34,846 bases of DNA from an uncultured Lachnospiraceae bacterium (GCA_910588535.1 CAJUOO010000032.1:1-34846); one strand, 5' to 3'. Shown: positions 16,603 to 24,393, counted from the stretch's first letter. Numbers and translations: made by a program. The notes: generated by a model not told the origin, from the letters alone.

Positions 16603-16610
16603 GGCGGTAC

Positions 16611-16639
16611 TTGACGGAATAAGGGCGGGATGATATAGT
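16611..16639 (+). promoter_or_regulatory. Promoter for the CNNM/CorC gene
   Basis: TTGACG (16611-16616), 17 bases, TATAGT (16634-16639), followed by a small hairpin around 16651-16670 (TTTCCTT...AAGGGAAA) in a leader of about 125 bases. Confidence 0.6.
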
Positions 16640-16769
16640 ATAGGAGTATGTATTTTTCCTTGTCAAGGGAAATATATCTGATAAGGGGGATAAATAAGCG
16701 GCGGGATAGGCGGGTGCAATAGAGCATTGTGGCTGTTTCCGGCTATAAAGACAAAGGAGTATGAATTCA

Positions 16770-18107
16770 ATGAATGAGGAGAGTCCGATAGGGGGCTTAA
16801 TAATTTTTGTGGTTTTTCTGTTGATCCATGGGATATTGTACGGATTTGGGGCGGCGGTTCAGAGCGTGAATGACAGCAGTGTGGAGAAAAAGGCGGAGGA
16901 GGGCGACAGGCGCTCCCAGAAGCTTTTACATATTATGGAGCAGCCTGCCCGGTTTGTCAATACCCTTCTTGTCACCATAACAATGGTTAATATGGTGGTA
17001 GGCGCGTATGTGTACCGGATGCTTGGCAGATGGTTTCTGGCATGGTTTGTACCAGAAAAAATATGGCAGATCTACCTTTGTAATTTTTTGTCATGGGTGG
17101 CTCCAGCAATTCTGCTTTTGACGATCTTGATGGTGTTTGGTATTTTAGTTCCGAAGAAGCTGGCACAGCGTTACCCAGAGAGCTGGGCATATGCGCTTCT
17201 TCGCTTGATTGGTATTCTGACAACACTGCTTTTTCCGCTGACCAGCGTGATCGGTGTGCTGTCAGATATAGTGATTCGCCTGTTTGGCATGAATCCTCAT
17301 GAGTCGATGGATAATGTCACAGAGGAAGAGATTATGTCCATGGTAAATGAGGGGCATGAGCAGGGAGTGCTGCTTGCGAGCGAAGCGGAGATGATCACAA
17401 ATATCTTTGAGTTTGGGGACAAGCAGGCATCGGATATTATGACGCACAGGAAAAATATAGTGGCGGTCGACGGAGCGTGGACATTAAAAGAAGCGGTTGA
17501 TTTTATACTGACGCAGAGCAATTCCAGATTTCCTGTCTATGATAAGGATATTGATAATATTATAGGAATTTTGCATTTTCGTGATGCGATGGTGTATTAT
17601 GAGGAGAACGACACCAATCAGCCAGTTGGGGAGATTAAGGAGCTACTTAGAGATGCTCGTTTTATCCCAGAGACGAGAAATATTAATCTTCTCTTTAAGG
17701 AGATGCAGTCGCAGAAGATCCATATGGCTGTTGTTGTGGACGAATATGGACAGACAGCGGGCCTTGTAGCCATGGAGGATATATTGGAGGAGATTGTAGG
17801 AAATATCTTCGATGAGTACGATGAGGAGGAGGAACTGATCACAAAACAGGAGGATGGTTCTTTCTTGATTGGTGGTATGGCGGAGCTGGATGATGTGTGG
17901 AAGATGCTGTCTTTGGACACAGAGGAAGAGGAGGAGGACTACGACACGCTCAATGGCTTTTTGATATACAAGCTGGATAGAATTCCTCAGGATGGTGAGA
18001 CGGCGGAGATTTCCTACAAGGGATATCTTTTCTCTGTGTTGCGCGTGGAGAATAAGACAATACAGCAGATACGTGTGACAAAGCTTGAGGAGAATCCAGA
18101 AGAATAA
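16770..18107 (+). CDS. CNNM/HlyC-CorC family membrane protein with CBS pair
   Basis: Residues 1-190 contain about four hydrophobic helices (DUF21/CNNM). They are followed by two CBS domains (about 200-330: MTHRKNIVAVDGAWT ... SRFPVYDKDIDNIIGILHF, then the second with VVVDEYGQTAGLVAMEDILEEIVG) and a CorC_HlyC domain (about 350-445). Relatives act in Mg2+ or cobalt transport, or resistance; the old hemolysin name is misleading. The ATG at 16770 is preferred because the AAAGGAG site ends only one base before the ATG at 16761. The next gene begins only 31 bases later, so they are likely co-transcribed. Confidence 0.88.
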   Translation: MNEESPIGGLIIFVVFLLIHGILYGFGAAVQSVNDSSVEKKAEEGDRRSQKLLHIMEQPARFVNTLLVTITMVNMVVGAYVYRMLGRWFLAWFVPEKIWQIYLCNFLSWVAPAILLLTILMVFGILVPKKLAQRYPESWAYALLRLIGILTTLLFPLTSVIGVLSDIVIRLFGMNPHESMDNVTEEEIMSMVNEGHEQGVLLASEAEMITNIFEFGDKQASDIMTHRKNIVAVDGAWTLKEAVDFILTQSNSRFPVYDKDIDNIIGILHFRDAMVYYEENDTNQPVGEIKELLRDARFIPETRNINLLFKEMQSQKIHMAVVVDEYGQTAGLVAMEDILEEIVGNIFDEYDEEEELITKQEDGSFLIGGMAELDDVWKMLSLDTEEEEEDYDTLNGFLIYKLDRIPQDGETAEISYKGYLFSVLRVENKTIQQIRVTKLEENPEE

Positions 18108-18138
18108 GACACTTAGGTGGTCGAAAGTGAGGAAGGAT

Positions 18139-19506
18139 ATGTTTCAGGCAGTGAAGGGAATGGTGGAGGATACTACATTCCTTAGAAAAATTTTGGTGAT
18201 TGGAGTCCCTGTAGCACTGCAGGGACTTTTAAATACTACAGTGAATTTAGTAGATAACTTGATGATTGGGGCACTTGGAGAGAATTCCATCGCCGCGGTG
18301 GGTCTTGCCAATAAGGTCTTTTTTGTGTTTTCCTTGATTTTATTTGGTACAGTGAGTGGTTCGGGGATACTTGCAGCACAGTATTGGGGCATCCAAGATA
18401 TTAAAAATATCAGGAAGGTGCTTGGCATGTCGTTGTTGATAGGTGTGTTGGCGTCTATCTTGTTTCTTGTGCCAAGTACTGTGAAACCGGCACTTGTTAT
18501 GCGCATTTTCTCGACAAGCAGCGCCACGATCGCTCTTGGAGCAGAGTATCTTGTGATTGCTGCGATAAGCTATCCGTTTACGGCAGTGACAAATTGTTAT
18601 GTGGCGATGTTGCGGGCGGTGAATCAGGTGAAGGCGCCTGTAGTGATTAGCTGTATGACAATTGTGATCAATATCGCTCTTAATTATATTCTGATTTTTG
18701 GTAAATTCGGGGTGCCAGCAATGGGAGTGGCTGGAGCAGCGCTTGCCACGCTCACGGCGAGAGTCTGTGAGATGATTGTGCTCTTATTAATTATCTATTT
18801 AAGAAAATCGCCGGTGGCAGCAAAGCTTGGGGAGCTTTTTGGGTATTCCAAAGAGTTTTTGCAAAAATTTGCCCTTACGGTCTCACCGGTGATCTGCAAC
18901 GAATTTATGTGGGGATTAGGGGTGACAATGTACAGCCTTGCCTACGGGAGAATGGGGGACGCCGCTGTGGCGGCGATCACCATAGCACAGACGATACAGG
19001 ATCTTTTGCTGGTGCTTTTTCAAGGGTTGGGAGCGGCGACGGCAGTCATCCTCGGCAATGCCTTGGGTGCAGGGGAGCTTAAAACGGCGGAGCGCTATGC
19101 GAAAAATGCACAGGTGGTCCAGTTTATGCTGTCTGCCGTGATGATGACACTTTGCATCGTCCTGCGATGGCAGTTTATCGGCCTGTATTCTGTGTCGGCG
19201 GAGGTGGCTGCGGATGTCAGTGCATGTTTAATTGCATTTTCTTTATTTATGCCATTTAAGATGTATAATTATGTGAATATTGTGGGAGTTTTGCGAAGTG
19301 GTGGAGATACAAAATTCTGTCTGTTTCTGGACTGTGCTGGAGTCTGGTGCATCGGCATACCACTTGCATTTTTGGGAGGTTTGGTCTGGAGGCTGCCAAT
19401 CTATATTGTGTATACATTGGTTATGACGGAGGAGATTTTTAAGTTTGTTCTGGGCTATCTGCGCTACAGAAAGAAAAAATGGATTCGAAATCTCACAGTG
19501 GAGTAA
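18139..19506 (+). CDS. MATE family efflux transporter
   Basis: This is a membrane protein of about 455 residues with the 12-helix two-lobe pattern. The N-lobe begins LRKILVIGVPVALQGLLNTTVNLVDNLMIGALG, and GSGILAAQYWG is a typical MATE loop. The second lobe has QGLGAATAVILGNALGAG. The family exports cationic drugs or metabolites using Na+ or H+ gradients; the substrate is not predictable. The start at ATG 18139 follows a GAGG-type site. The gene directly precedes the nuclease-dead TnpB homologue with 61 bases between, making it the nearest candidate target or partner. Confidence 0.88.
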   Translation: MFQAVKGMVEDTTFLRKILVIGVPVALQGLLNTTVNLVDNLMIGALGENSIAAVGLANKVFFVFSLILFGTVSGSGILAAQYWGIQDIKNIRKVLGMSLLIGVLASILFLVPSTVKPALVMRIFSTSSATIALGAEYLVIAAISYPFTAVTNCYVAMLRAVNQVKAPVVISCMTIVINIALNYILIFGKFGVPAMGVAGAALATLTARVCEMIVLLLIIYLRKSPVAAKLGELFGYSKEFLQKFALTVSPVICNEFMWGLGVTMYSLAYGRMGDAAVAAITIAQTIQDLLLVLFQGLGAATAVILGNALGAGELKTAERYAKNAQVVQFMLSAVMMTLCIVLRWQFIGLYSVSAEVAADVSACLIAFSLFMPFKMYNYVNIVGVLRSGGDTKFCLFLDCAGVWCIGIPLAFLGGLVWRLPIYIVYTLVMTEEIFKFVLGYLRYRKKKWIRNLTVE

Positions 19507-19511
19507 TTTGT

Positions 19512-19556
19512 ATGTCTGCTAAAGCAGACGGATGGGAGTTAGTGTAGATAAGAAAG
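19512..19556 (+). repeat. Hairpin motif, copy 1 (upstream of TnpB-like gene)
   Basis: GTCTGC-TAAA-GCAGAC (19514-19529) forms a perfect six-base stem, followed by GGATGGGAGTTAGTGTAGA and a ribosome site. The same layout (stem with CTAAAG at the tip, then ATGGGAGTTAG and an AAAGG site) recurs upstream of rbgA (29167-29213) with a different, longer stem. Stem changes that keep pairing suggest a structured RNA or DNA element. GGGAGTTAG also resembles the GGGTAGTTTAC right-end motif of IS200/IS605 elements. Confidence 0.5.
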
Positions 19557-19567
19557 GTGGGCAGTGG

Positions 19568-20875
19568 ATGGATTCTATTGAGAGTGTCGCAGCGGAAAAG
19601 AAGGCAGCAGTGAAAAAGGGATACAGCATTACAACATATCGGTTTCGTCTGTACCGAAAGCATCCTGAGTGGTTTGTTTCCACAAAGGAGATGTACTGTA
19701 AAGTGGCAGATTTTTACCTTCGATTGATTCTTGACAGAGAGTTTATTCATATGTCAGATTATGAGCTGCAGCGCAGGGTGGAGGTACTGACGCAGGGGGA
19801 TAAGAAACAGGGGATCTGTGCGGAGTGTCCCATGCCGTATGGAAAGGTGCCTCTCTATTTTAGGAGAGCAGCTCTTAGAGAAGCAGCGGCAGCAGTAAAG
19901 GGCTATATTTCAAGAAGCAGCCGGCAGCCTGAGGGTCTGCAGGCTGCTTCTGTTCCGAGGGGCCTTGATACTTCTCCTGTATATTATAAGGGCATGTACC
20001 GCAATTTAGATCTGATAGAAAATAAGATAGAGTTAAAGCTCTATAATGGAACAGAGTGGAAGTGGTCGGCCTATCGCTTTACTATGGATGGAAGAGAGAT
20101 TCCTGAAGGAGCAGAGCTTATGTCCCCCACAATCAAGATAGAGGAAAAGCAGATATTCCTCCATTTTCCGGTAAAGCAGACGGTAGAGGATGTACGCACA
20201 GTGAAGGAGCGTGCGGGGGAGAGATATCTTGCCGTGTCTTTGCAGCTTGGTGATGTCTTTGCAGCATGTGTGGCGGAAACCCCTTCTATAGAAGAGGTGA
20301 GTTTGGTGGAGAACAGGCGTATCTGTATGGTACATGGTGGGAAAAAGTTTTGCCATAGAAGAAATCTCTTGGAGGAAAGGCTTAAGCAGCTAATAAGAGA
20401 AACGGAGGTCATGGATGGAGCTGCGGCGAGAGAGGAGCAGCAGAGAGAGAAGCTTCGGAGGTTGATCAAGCAGCAAGCGCATCAGGTGAGCAGAGAGATT
20501 GTGGATTTTGCCTGCAAAGAGGGGTGTAAGGTGATTGCGGTGCCAGATTATCAGGGAAATCCAGATTTTGACCGAAAGCCATACCTAAGTTCCAGCACTT
20601 ATGACTGGATAGGAAGGAGAATTATAGAATATACAGCATATAAAAGCTTTCAGAAGGGAATTGTGCTGTGCCGGATACCAGTGAAGGGGATCTCGGAGAA
20701 CTGCAGCCGGTGTGGTGCTAGAATCAAGCGCTATAATGAGGGACATGCGCCGGGAGAAGGTTATCTGGGAGGAAGGATCTACATCTGTCCAAATGGGCAC
20801 AGAGGCAATACTGCATTAAATACAGCAGAAAATGTAGGAATACGATACCGGGAAATGTATCAGAAAGAGAAGTAA
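19568..20875 (+). CDS. TnpB homologue with all RuvC acidic residues substituted (TldR-like candidate)
   Basis: The 435-residue protein has the general TnpB layout: an N-terminal ITTYRFRLYRKHP region, a RuvC-like core and a C-terminal OrfB zinc ribbon. The nuclease residues are gone. At RuvC-I, where GIDLG is expected, it reads AVSLQ (Ser224). At RuvC-II, IVVE becomes IAVPD (Pro326). At RuvC-III, NADLNAA becomes NTALNTA (Ala416). The first zinc pair CSRC (379-382) is intact, the second is CPNGH with one Cys. The frame is open, so this is not simple decay. TldR proteins are known nuclease-dead TnpB derivatives that act as RNA-guided repressors. Which genes this one might regulate is unknown. 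I use ATG 19568 (GGTGGG upstream); ATG 19532 lies in the hairpin motif. An intragenic hairpin is at 19914-19950. Confidence 0.8.
   Translation: MDSIESVAAEKKAAVKKGYSITTYRFRLYRKHPEWFVSTKEMYCKVADFYLRLILDREFIHMSDYELQRRVEVLTQGDKKQGICAECPMPYGKVPLYFRRAALREAAAAVKGYISRSSRQPEGLQAASVPRGLDTSPVYYKGMYRNLDLIENKIELKLYNGTEWKWSAYRFTMDGREIPEGAELMSPTIKIEEKQIFLHFPVKQTVEDVRTVKERAGERYLAVSLQLGDVFAACVAETPSIEEVSLVENRRICMVHGGKKFCHRRNLLEERLKQLIRETEVMDGAAAREEQQREKLRRLIKQQAHQVSREIVDFACKEGCKVIAVPDYQGNPDFDRKPYLSSSTYDWIGRRIIEYTAYKSFQKGIVLCRIPVKGISENCSRCGARIKRYNEGHAPGEGYLGGRIYICPNGHRGNTALNTAENVGIRYREMYQKEK
19914..19950. repeat. Intragenic perfect inverted repeat in the TnpB-like gene
   Basis: GAAGCAGCC (19914-19922) and GGCTGCTTC (19942-19950) are exact inverted repeats, with a further CAGCCTG/CAGGCTG pair between them. 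It encodes a Ser/Arg/Gln-rich linker (about residues 116-128). It may be a recent insertion of a small palindrome or an RNA structure. Confidence 0.4.
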
Positions 20876-20896
20876 GTTTTGTGTCGTTTTTTGTCG

Positions 20897-20943
20897 AATC
20901 TTTAACAAATCTTTAAGTACTGTGTCAGAAAATCTGCTATAAT
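20897..20943 (+). promoter_or_regulatory. Promoter of the response regulator with 11-bp-spaced direct repeats
   Basis: An extended -10 (TGCTATAAT, 20935-20943) lacks a good -35. AATCTTTAA occurs at 20897-20905 and again at 20908-20916, an 11-base period. The inner TTAACA (20902) and TTAAGT (20913) fit PhoB/PhoP-type boxes, which replace the -35 at activated promoters. This implies control by an OmpR-family regulator, perhaps the one encoded here. Confidence 0.5.
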
Positions 20944-20988
20944 GATAAATGTAAGTAGAGATGTCATCACAGTGCCGGAGGAGATGTT

Positions 20989-21708
20989 ATGGGAAAGGAT
21001 AAGATTCTGCTTGTAGAGGATGATATAGAGCAATCGTTGATTACCAGCATGCAGTTGAAGGAGCGAGGCTATGAAGTGCTTTGTGTGAAGAATGGTGCGG
21101 CTGCGGAGGAGCATGTAAGGTCTGAATCTTATGCCCTGATAATCCTCGATTTGCTTCTGCCGGATCAGAACGGCATTGATCTGTGTCGCAAGATAAGGAA
21201 ACAGGTTTTTTGTCCTATTGTGTTTATTAGCTGCATTAAAGATAAGCAGGCTATCGTCTATGCCTTGAAAAATGGTGCGGATGATTATGTGGTTAAGCCT
21301 GTGGAGTACAATGAGTTGGCGGCGAGAATTGAGGCAAATATACGGAGAAGCCGCTGCTATGGCAAAGGGGAGAGAAACTTAAGGGGTGTTATCCAGTGTA
21401 GATTGTTTGTGATAGACAAGGATGTACATAAGGTCTGGCGTGTAGATCAAGAGGGGAGAAGGTTAGAGAGAATAGCATTATCACCTACAGAATATAAGCT
21501 TTTGGTTTGCTTTGCGGAAAATCCGAATGTGTTGATTTTATATCATGAGCTTTATCGCTATATCTGGCAGAGTGATGCCTTAGGGGATGTGCGCACGGTG
21601 ATGGTACATGTGTCCAATCTTCGGAAGAAAATAGATTTTGATGGAAGCGGGATTATTCACACGGTGAGAGGAGCGGGCTATATTTTTGCAGATAGAACAA
21701 CGGGATAA
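20989..21708 (+). CDS. OmpR/PhoB-family response regulator (orphan)
   Basis: The receiver domain (1-115) has the acidic pair at the start (VEDD, 9-12), the phospho-acceptor Asp54 in ILDLLLPDQNG, a Ser at 81 and Lys103 in VVKPVE. The winged-helix DNA-binding domain (about 145-237) includes LSPTEYKLLVCF and VMVHVSNLRKKID ... IHTVRGAGYIF. No histidine kinase gene adjoins it, so its partner is encoded elsewhere. GGAGGAG lies six bases upstream of the ATG. A possible autoregulatory box precedes the promoter. It is followed by a hairpin at 21772-21805. Confidence 0.9.
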   Translation: MGKDKILLVEDDIEQSLITSMQLKERGYEVLCVKNGAAAEEHVRSESYALIILDLLLPDQNGIDLCRKIRKQVFCPIVFISCIKDKQAIVYALKNGADDYVVKPVEYNELAARIEANIRRSRCYGKGERNLRGVIQCRLFVIDKDVHKVWRVDQEGRRLERIALSPTEYKLLVCFAENPNVLILYHELYRYIWQSDALGDVRTVMVHVSNLRKKIDFDGSGIIHTVRGAGYIFADRTTG

Positions 21709-21771
21709 GGGTGTTTTTGGACTGCGTGAGGAAGAAGAGAATATACTGGATGTATGATGGAAGAGAAGTAG

Positions 21772-21805
21772 ATTGAAAAATTGTACTGATGTACTATTTT
21801 TCAAT
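21772..21805 (+). terminator. Hairpin after the response regulator
   Basis: ATTGAAAAA (21772-21780) pairs with TTTTTCAAT (21797-21805), with an inner GTAC/GTAC pair and a short TGAT loop. There is no clear T-tract beyond the stem, though the stem itself ends in T-rich sequence. It probably ends the regulator transcript. Confidence 0.45.
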
Positions 21806-21886
21806 TAGCAATTTGAGTCAGAGTGTCACAAATTTATTTGATGGCAGATGCAAATGTTAAATTTGTGTCGCAGAATGGAGATTAAT

Positions 21887-22144
21887 ATGAAGGATACAGT
21901 AAATATGTCAGTTTCTCCAGTTTTGGCAAAAGACGGGAAAAAGTGTGCCTATGTTTCTTTTGAAGAGGGAGAACGGTGTGCAGAAGGGAAGATACCAGAT
22001 TGCGTGATACTATCTAATAAAGGATTTTCAAAAGAAGAAGTTAGCCAGTTGGAGGATTATATGAGAAGAGAACTGAAAAATCTAAAGAAAATGGCGGCAG
22101 AGGTTAATGTAATGCGGGCGTTTATGGGAGAAAAGTATTTTTAG
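21887..22144 (+). CDS. Small unknown protein (85 aa)
   Basis: The frame from the ATG at 21887 (GGAG eight bases upstream) encodes a soluble protein of 85 residues: beta-type N-terminus, two cysteines and a Lys/Glu-rich helical C-terminal half (KGFSKEEVSQLEDYMRRELKNLKK). Upstream in-frame ATGs at 21848 and 21875 lack a good ribosome site. I recognise no family. It sits just upstream of a type I toxin locus, with no shared features that would link them. Confidence 0.55.
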   Translation: MKDTVNMSVSPVLAKDGKKCAYVSFEEGERCAEGKIPDCVILSNKGFSKEEVSQLEDYMRRELKNLKKMAAEVNVMRAFMGEKYF

Positions 22145-22203
22145 TATAGAATATTGGATCGAATGCCTTTTTAAGGGAGTGAAACAAAAATAGCATATTG
22201 TGA

Positions 22204-22232
22204 TTGCCTGACAGTATAGTATGTGCTATACT
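22204..22232 (+). promoter_or_regulatory. Promoter of the type I toxin, with internal palindrome
   Basis: TTGCCT (22204-22209), 17 bases, TATACT (22227-22232). AGTATAG (22213-22219) and CTATACT (22226-22232) form an inverted repeat across the spacer and -10, so a repressor could bind there. Confidence 0.6.
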
Positions 22233-22301
22233 ATTAAGCATGGGAAACCATAGAGCCAAAGGCGGCTTTCTCCCTCTGATTCATTCGGAGGGTGCAAAAA
22301 T

Positions 22302-22327
22302 ACCCTCCAGACGAAAGAAAGGAGGGT
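22302..22327 (+). promoter_or_regulatory. Hairpin masking the toxin ribosome site
   Basis: ACCCTCC (22302-22308) pairs exactly with GGAGGGT (22321-22327), which includes the SD of the toxin gene. Such sequestration of the start region is characteristic of type I toxin mRNAs. Confidence 0.6.
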
Positions 22328-22333
22328 GATACA

Positions 22334-22423
22334 ATGATTACATATTCAGAGCTAATACAGACTGGTATCTTCGTTGTTGCCCTTGTAAGTTTGTGTTATA
22401 CAATCTTCAAGGGAAGAAAATAG
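22334..22423 (+). CDS. Putative holin-like type I toxin peptide (29 aa)
   Basis: This short gene encodes MITYSELIQTGIFVVALVS followed by LCYTIFKGRK: a polar N-terminus, one transmembrane helix (about residues 9-25) and a basic tail. That is the pattern of the putative holin-like toxins and Fst/TxpA-type membrane peptides of Firmicutes. These depolarise the membrane when overproduced and are silenced by antisense RNA. Its AAGGAGGG site is seven bases before the ATG and is masked by a stem. The stop overlaps the terminator hairpin of an antisense RNA. Confidence 0.8.
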   Translation: MITYSELIQTGIFVVALVSLCYTIFKGRK

Positions 22424-22517
22424 CCGCCACTACCACCAATAGTGACGGCTGACCTCCAAACGGAGGTATTTGCCTAATATTGTGGGAGAGAGCCGCTTCT
22501 ATGGCTTTCCCTTTTGT
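22415..22517 (-). ncRNA. Candidate antisense antitoxin RNA (minus strand)
   Basis: A minus-strand promoter, TTGTAT (22547-22552), 17 bases, extended -10 TGTTATAGT (core 22524-22529), would start an RNA near 22517 that runs to about 22415. It ends with the stem AGCCG...CGGCT (22450 back to 22422, inner CACTA/TAGTG) followed by ATTTTCTTCCC. It overlaps the 3' end of the toxin gene in the convergent layout of TxpA/RatA-type pairs. A second stem, ACCTCC/GGAGGT (22452-22467), lies in the RNA. Confidence 0.6.
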
Positions 22518-22518
22518 G
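22484..22518 (+). terminator. Probable terminator of the toxin mRNA
   Basis: GGGAGAGAGCC (22484-22494) pairs with GGCTTTCCC (22503-22511) with a two-base bulge, followed by TTTTGTGTCTTT. It would put the toxin mRNA end some 90 bases past its stop, fully covering the antisense RNA. Confidence 0.5.
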
Positions 22519-22523
22519 TCTTT

Positions 22524-22552
22524 ACTATAACACATCTGGCAGCAGAATACAA
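22524..22552 (-). promoter_or_regulatory. Promoter of the antisense RNA
   Basis: Minus-strand TTGTAT and extended -10 TGTTATAGT at a 17-base spacing. The -35 is only half consensus, compensated by the TG extension. Confidence 0.5.
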
Positions 22553-22685
22553 GAGCCAAATATATATTTCTCTCATGTGCAAGTATTGTCAGTTGGTTGT
22601 CCCCCTTATTCTTTTAGATTGAGACTTGAAAAAATACAGGAATGAGATAGAGAGACATGAATAGTGGTTTGTAAAGAAAAAATAC

Positions 22686-22714
22686 TTGACAGCTTTCCAA
22701 TCTTGTTGTATGAT
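22686..22714 (+). promoter_or_regulatory. ffh promoter
   Basis: TTGACA (22686-22691), 17 bases, TATGAT (22709-22714), with a transcript start expected some 25 bases before the AAGGAGG site of ffh. It drives the translation/secretion cluster. Confidence 0.8.
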
Positions 22715-22744
22715 ACAAAAGTGCTTATCACAAGGAGGACGACT

Positions 22745-24082
22745 ATGGCATTTGAGAGCCTATCCGAGAAGTTGCAGAACGTATTTAAAAATTTAAGAGG
22801 AAAAGGACGTCTGACTGAGGCAGATGTAAAGGCTGCGCTCAAGGAAGTGAAGATGGCTCTTTTGGAGGCAGATGTCAGCTTCAAGGTTGTCAGACAGTTT
22901 ATTAACTCTGTCACAGAGCGTGCGGTAGGGCAGGATGTGTTGGAGAGCCTGACGCCGGGGCAGATGGTAATTAAGATTGTGAATGAAGAGATGGTGAAGC
23001 TGATGGGCTCCGAGACAACAGAGCTTAAGCTTTTGCCGGGTAATGAAATCACGATTATTATGATGGCTGGGCTTCAGGGAGCTGGAAAGACGACTGCCAC
23101 GGCAAAGATAGCGGGGAAGCTAAAGCAAAAGGGCAAAAAGCCACTTTTAGTTGCCTGTGATATCTATCGTCCGGCAGCCATTGAGCAGCTTCGCATCAAC
23201 GGGGAGAGGCAGGGTGTGCCAGTCTTTTCCATGGGTGATAAGAATAAGCCAGTTAATATCGCAAAGGCGGCGATAGAACATGCCGGAAAGAATGGCATGA
23301 ACGTTGTAATTTTGGACACGGCAGGTCGACTTCATATTGATGAGGATATGATGGCGGAGCTTCAGGAGATCAAGGATTGTGTTCCTGTGACTCAGACATT
23401 GTTGGTTGTCGATGCCATGACTGGGCAGGATGCCGTGAATGTGGCAACTATGTTTCAGGAGAAGATTGGCATAGATGGAGTTGTTCTCACTAAGATGGAC
23501 AGTGACACCAGAGGTGGTGCGGCACTTTCTATCAAGGCGGTTACAGATAAGCCAATCCTCTATATTGGTACAGGGGAGAAGCTTTCTGATCTTGAGCAGT
23601 TTTATCCCGATCGTATGGCATCCAGAATTCTCGGTATGGGAGATGTGCTGACCTTGATTGAGAAGGCGGAGCAGGCGCTTGATATGGATAAAGCGCAGGA
23701 GATGGAGAAGAAGCTTAAGAAAGCACAGTTTGGCTTTGATGATTATCTGGAGAGCATGAACCAGATGAAGAAGATGGGCGGCTTCAAGGATCTTCTTGGC
23801 ATGATTCCCGGTGTGGGTAGTCAGCTTAAGGATGTTGATATTGATGAGAAGCAGATGTCACGGGTGGAGGCGATTATTTTGTCCATGACGCCGGAGGAGA
23901 GAAGCAATCCCGATGTTTTGACTCCTTCCAGAAAAAAGAGGATCGCAAACGGCGCGGGGGTGGACATCGCTGAGGTGAATCGTCTTGTGAAGCAGTTTGA
24001 GCAGAGCCGCAAGATGATGAAGCAGATGTCTGGTATGATGGGTGGAAAAGGAAAGCATGGCAGGTTCAAGCTTCCGTTTTAA
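22745..24082 (+). CDS. ffh: Signal recognition particle protein Ffh
   Basis: This 445-residue GTPase binds the SRP RNA and nascent hydrophobic signal sequences for targeting to FtsY and SecYEG. Order: N domain (1-90), G domain with GLQGAGKTTATAKIA (G1, about 109-123), VACDIYRPAA, LDTAGRLH and LTKMD (G4), then the Met-rich M domain ending KQMSGMMGGKGK. The start at 22745 follows AAGGAGG; an in-frame ATG at 22664 lies upstream of the promoter. The usual upstream partner ylxM is absent here, replaced by the toxin locus and a promoter. rpsP follows after 41 bases. Confidence 0.97.
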   Translation: MAFESLSEKLQNVFKNLRGKGRLTEADVKAALKEVKMALLEADVSFKVVRQFINSVTERAVGQDVLESLTPGQMVIKIVNEEMVKLMGSETTELKLLPGNEITIIMMAGLQGAGKTTATAKIAGKLKQKGKKPLLVACDIYRPAAIEQLRINGERQGVPVFSMGDKNKPVNIAKAAIEHAGKNGMNVVILDTAGRLHIDEDMMAELQEIKDCVPVTQTLLVVDAMTGQDAVNVATMFQEKIGIDGVVLTKMDSDTRGGAALSIKAVTDKPILYIGTGEKLSDLEQFYPDRMASRILGMGDVLTLIEKAEQALDMDKAQEMEKKLKKAQFGFDDYLESMNQMKKMGGFKDLLGMIPGVGSQLKDVDIDEKQMSRVEAIILSMTPEERSNPDVLTPSRKKRIANGAGVDIAEVNRLVKQFEQSRKMMKQMSGMMGGKGKHGRFKLPF

Positions 24083-24123
24083 TAGATAACCACATAAAGT
24101 AAAAAAGCAGGAGGTGAAAGAAT

Positions 24124-24369
24124 ATGGCAGTAAAGATGAGATTGAAGAGAATGGGACAGAAGAAGGCTCCTTTCTATAGAATCATAGTTGCAGATTCCAG
24201 AAGTCCAAGAGATGGCAGGTTTATTGAGGAGATCGGTTATTACGATCCGACAAAGGACCCGGCTGTAATCAAGGTGAATGAGGAGTTGGCTAAAAAGTGG
24301 CTGTCAAACGGCGCACAGCCTACAGAGACAGTTGGCAAGCTTTTGAAAATTGCCGGAGTTGAGAAATAA
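24124..24369 (+). CDS. rpsP: 30S ribosomal protein S16
   Basis: The 81-residue protein begins MAVKMRLKRMGQKKAPFYRI and has VADSRSPRDGRFIEEIGYYDP, diagnostic of S16. AGGAGGTGAAAGAAT precedes the ATG. S16 binds 16S rRNA and is needed for 30S assembly. Position between ffh and the KH protein is as in other Firmicutes. Confidence 0.97.
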   Translation: MAVKMRLKRMGQKKAPFYRIIVADSRSPRDGRFIEEIGYYDPTKDPAVIKVNEELAKKWLSNGAQPTETVGKLLKIAGVEK

Positions 24370-24393
24370 GCTTTCCTGTTGGAGGTGAATACC

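Noticed and set aside
22241..22551. CRISPR-like short repeats around the toxin locus
   Set aside because: The short inverted pieces are hairpins in the toxin and antisense RNAs, not regularly spaced direct repeats.
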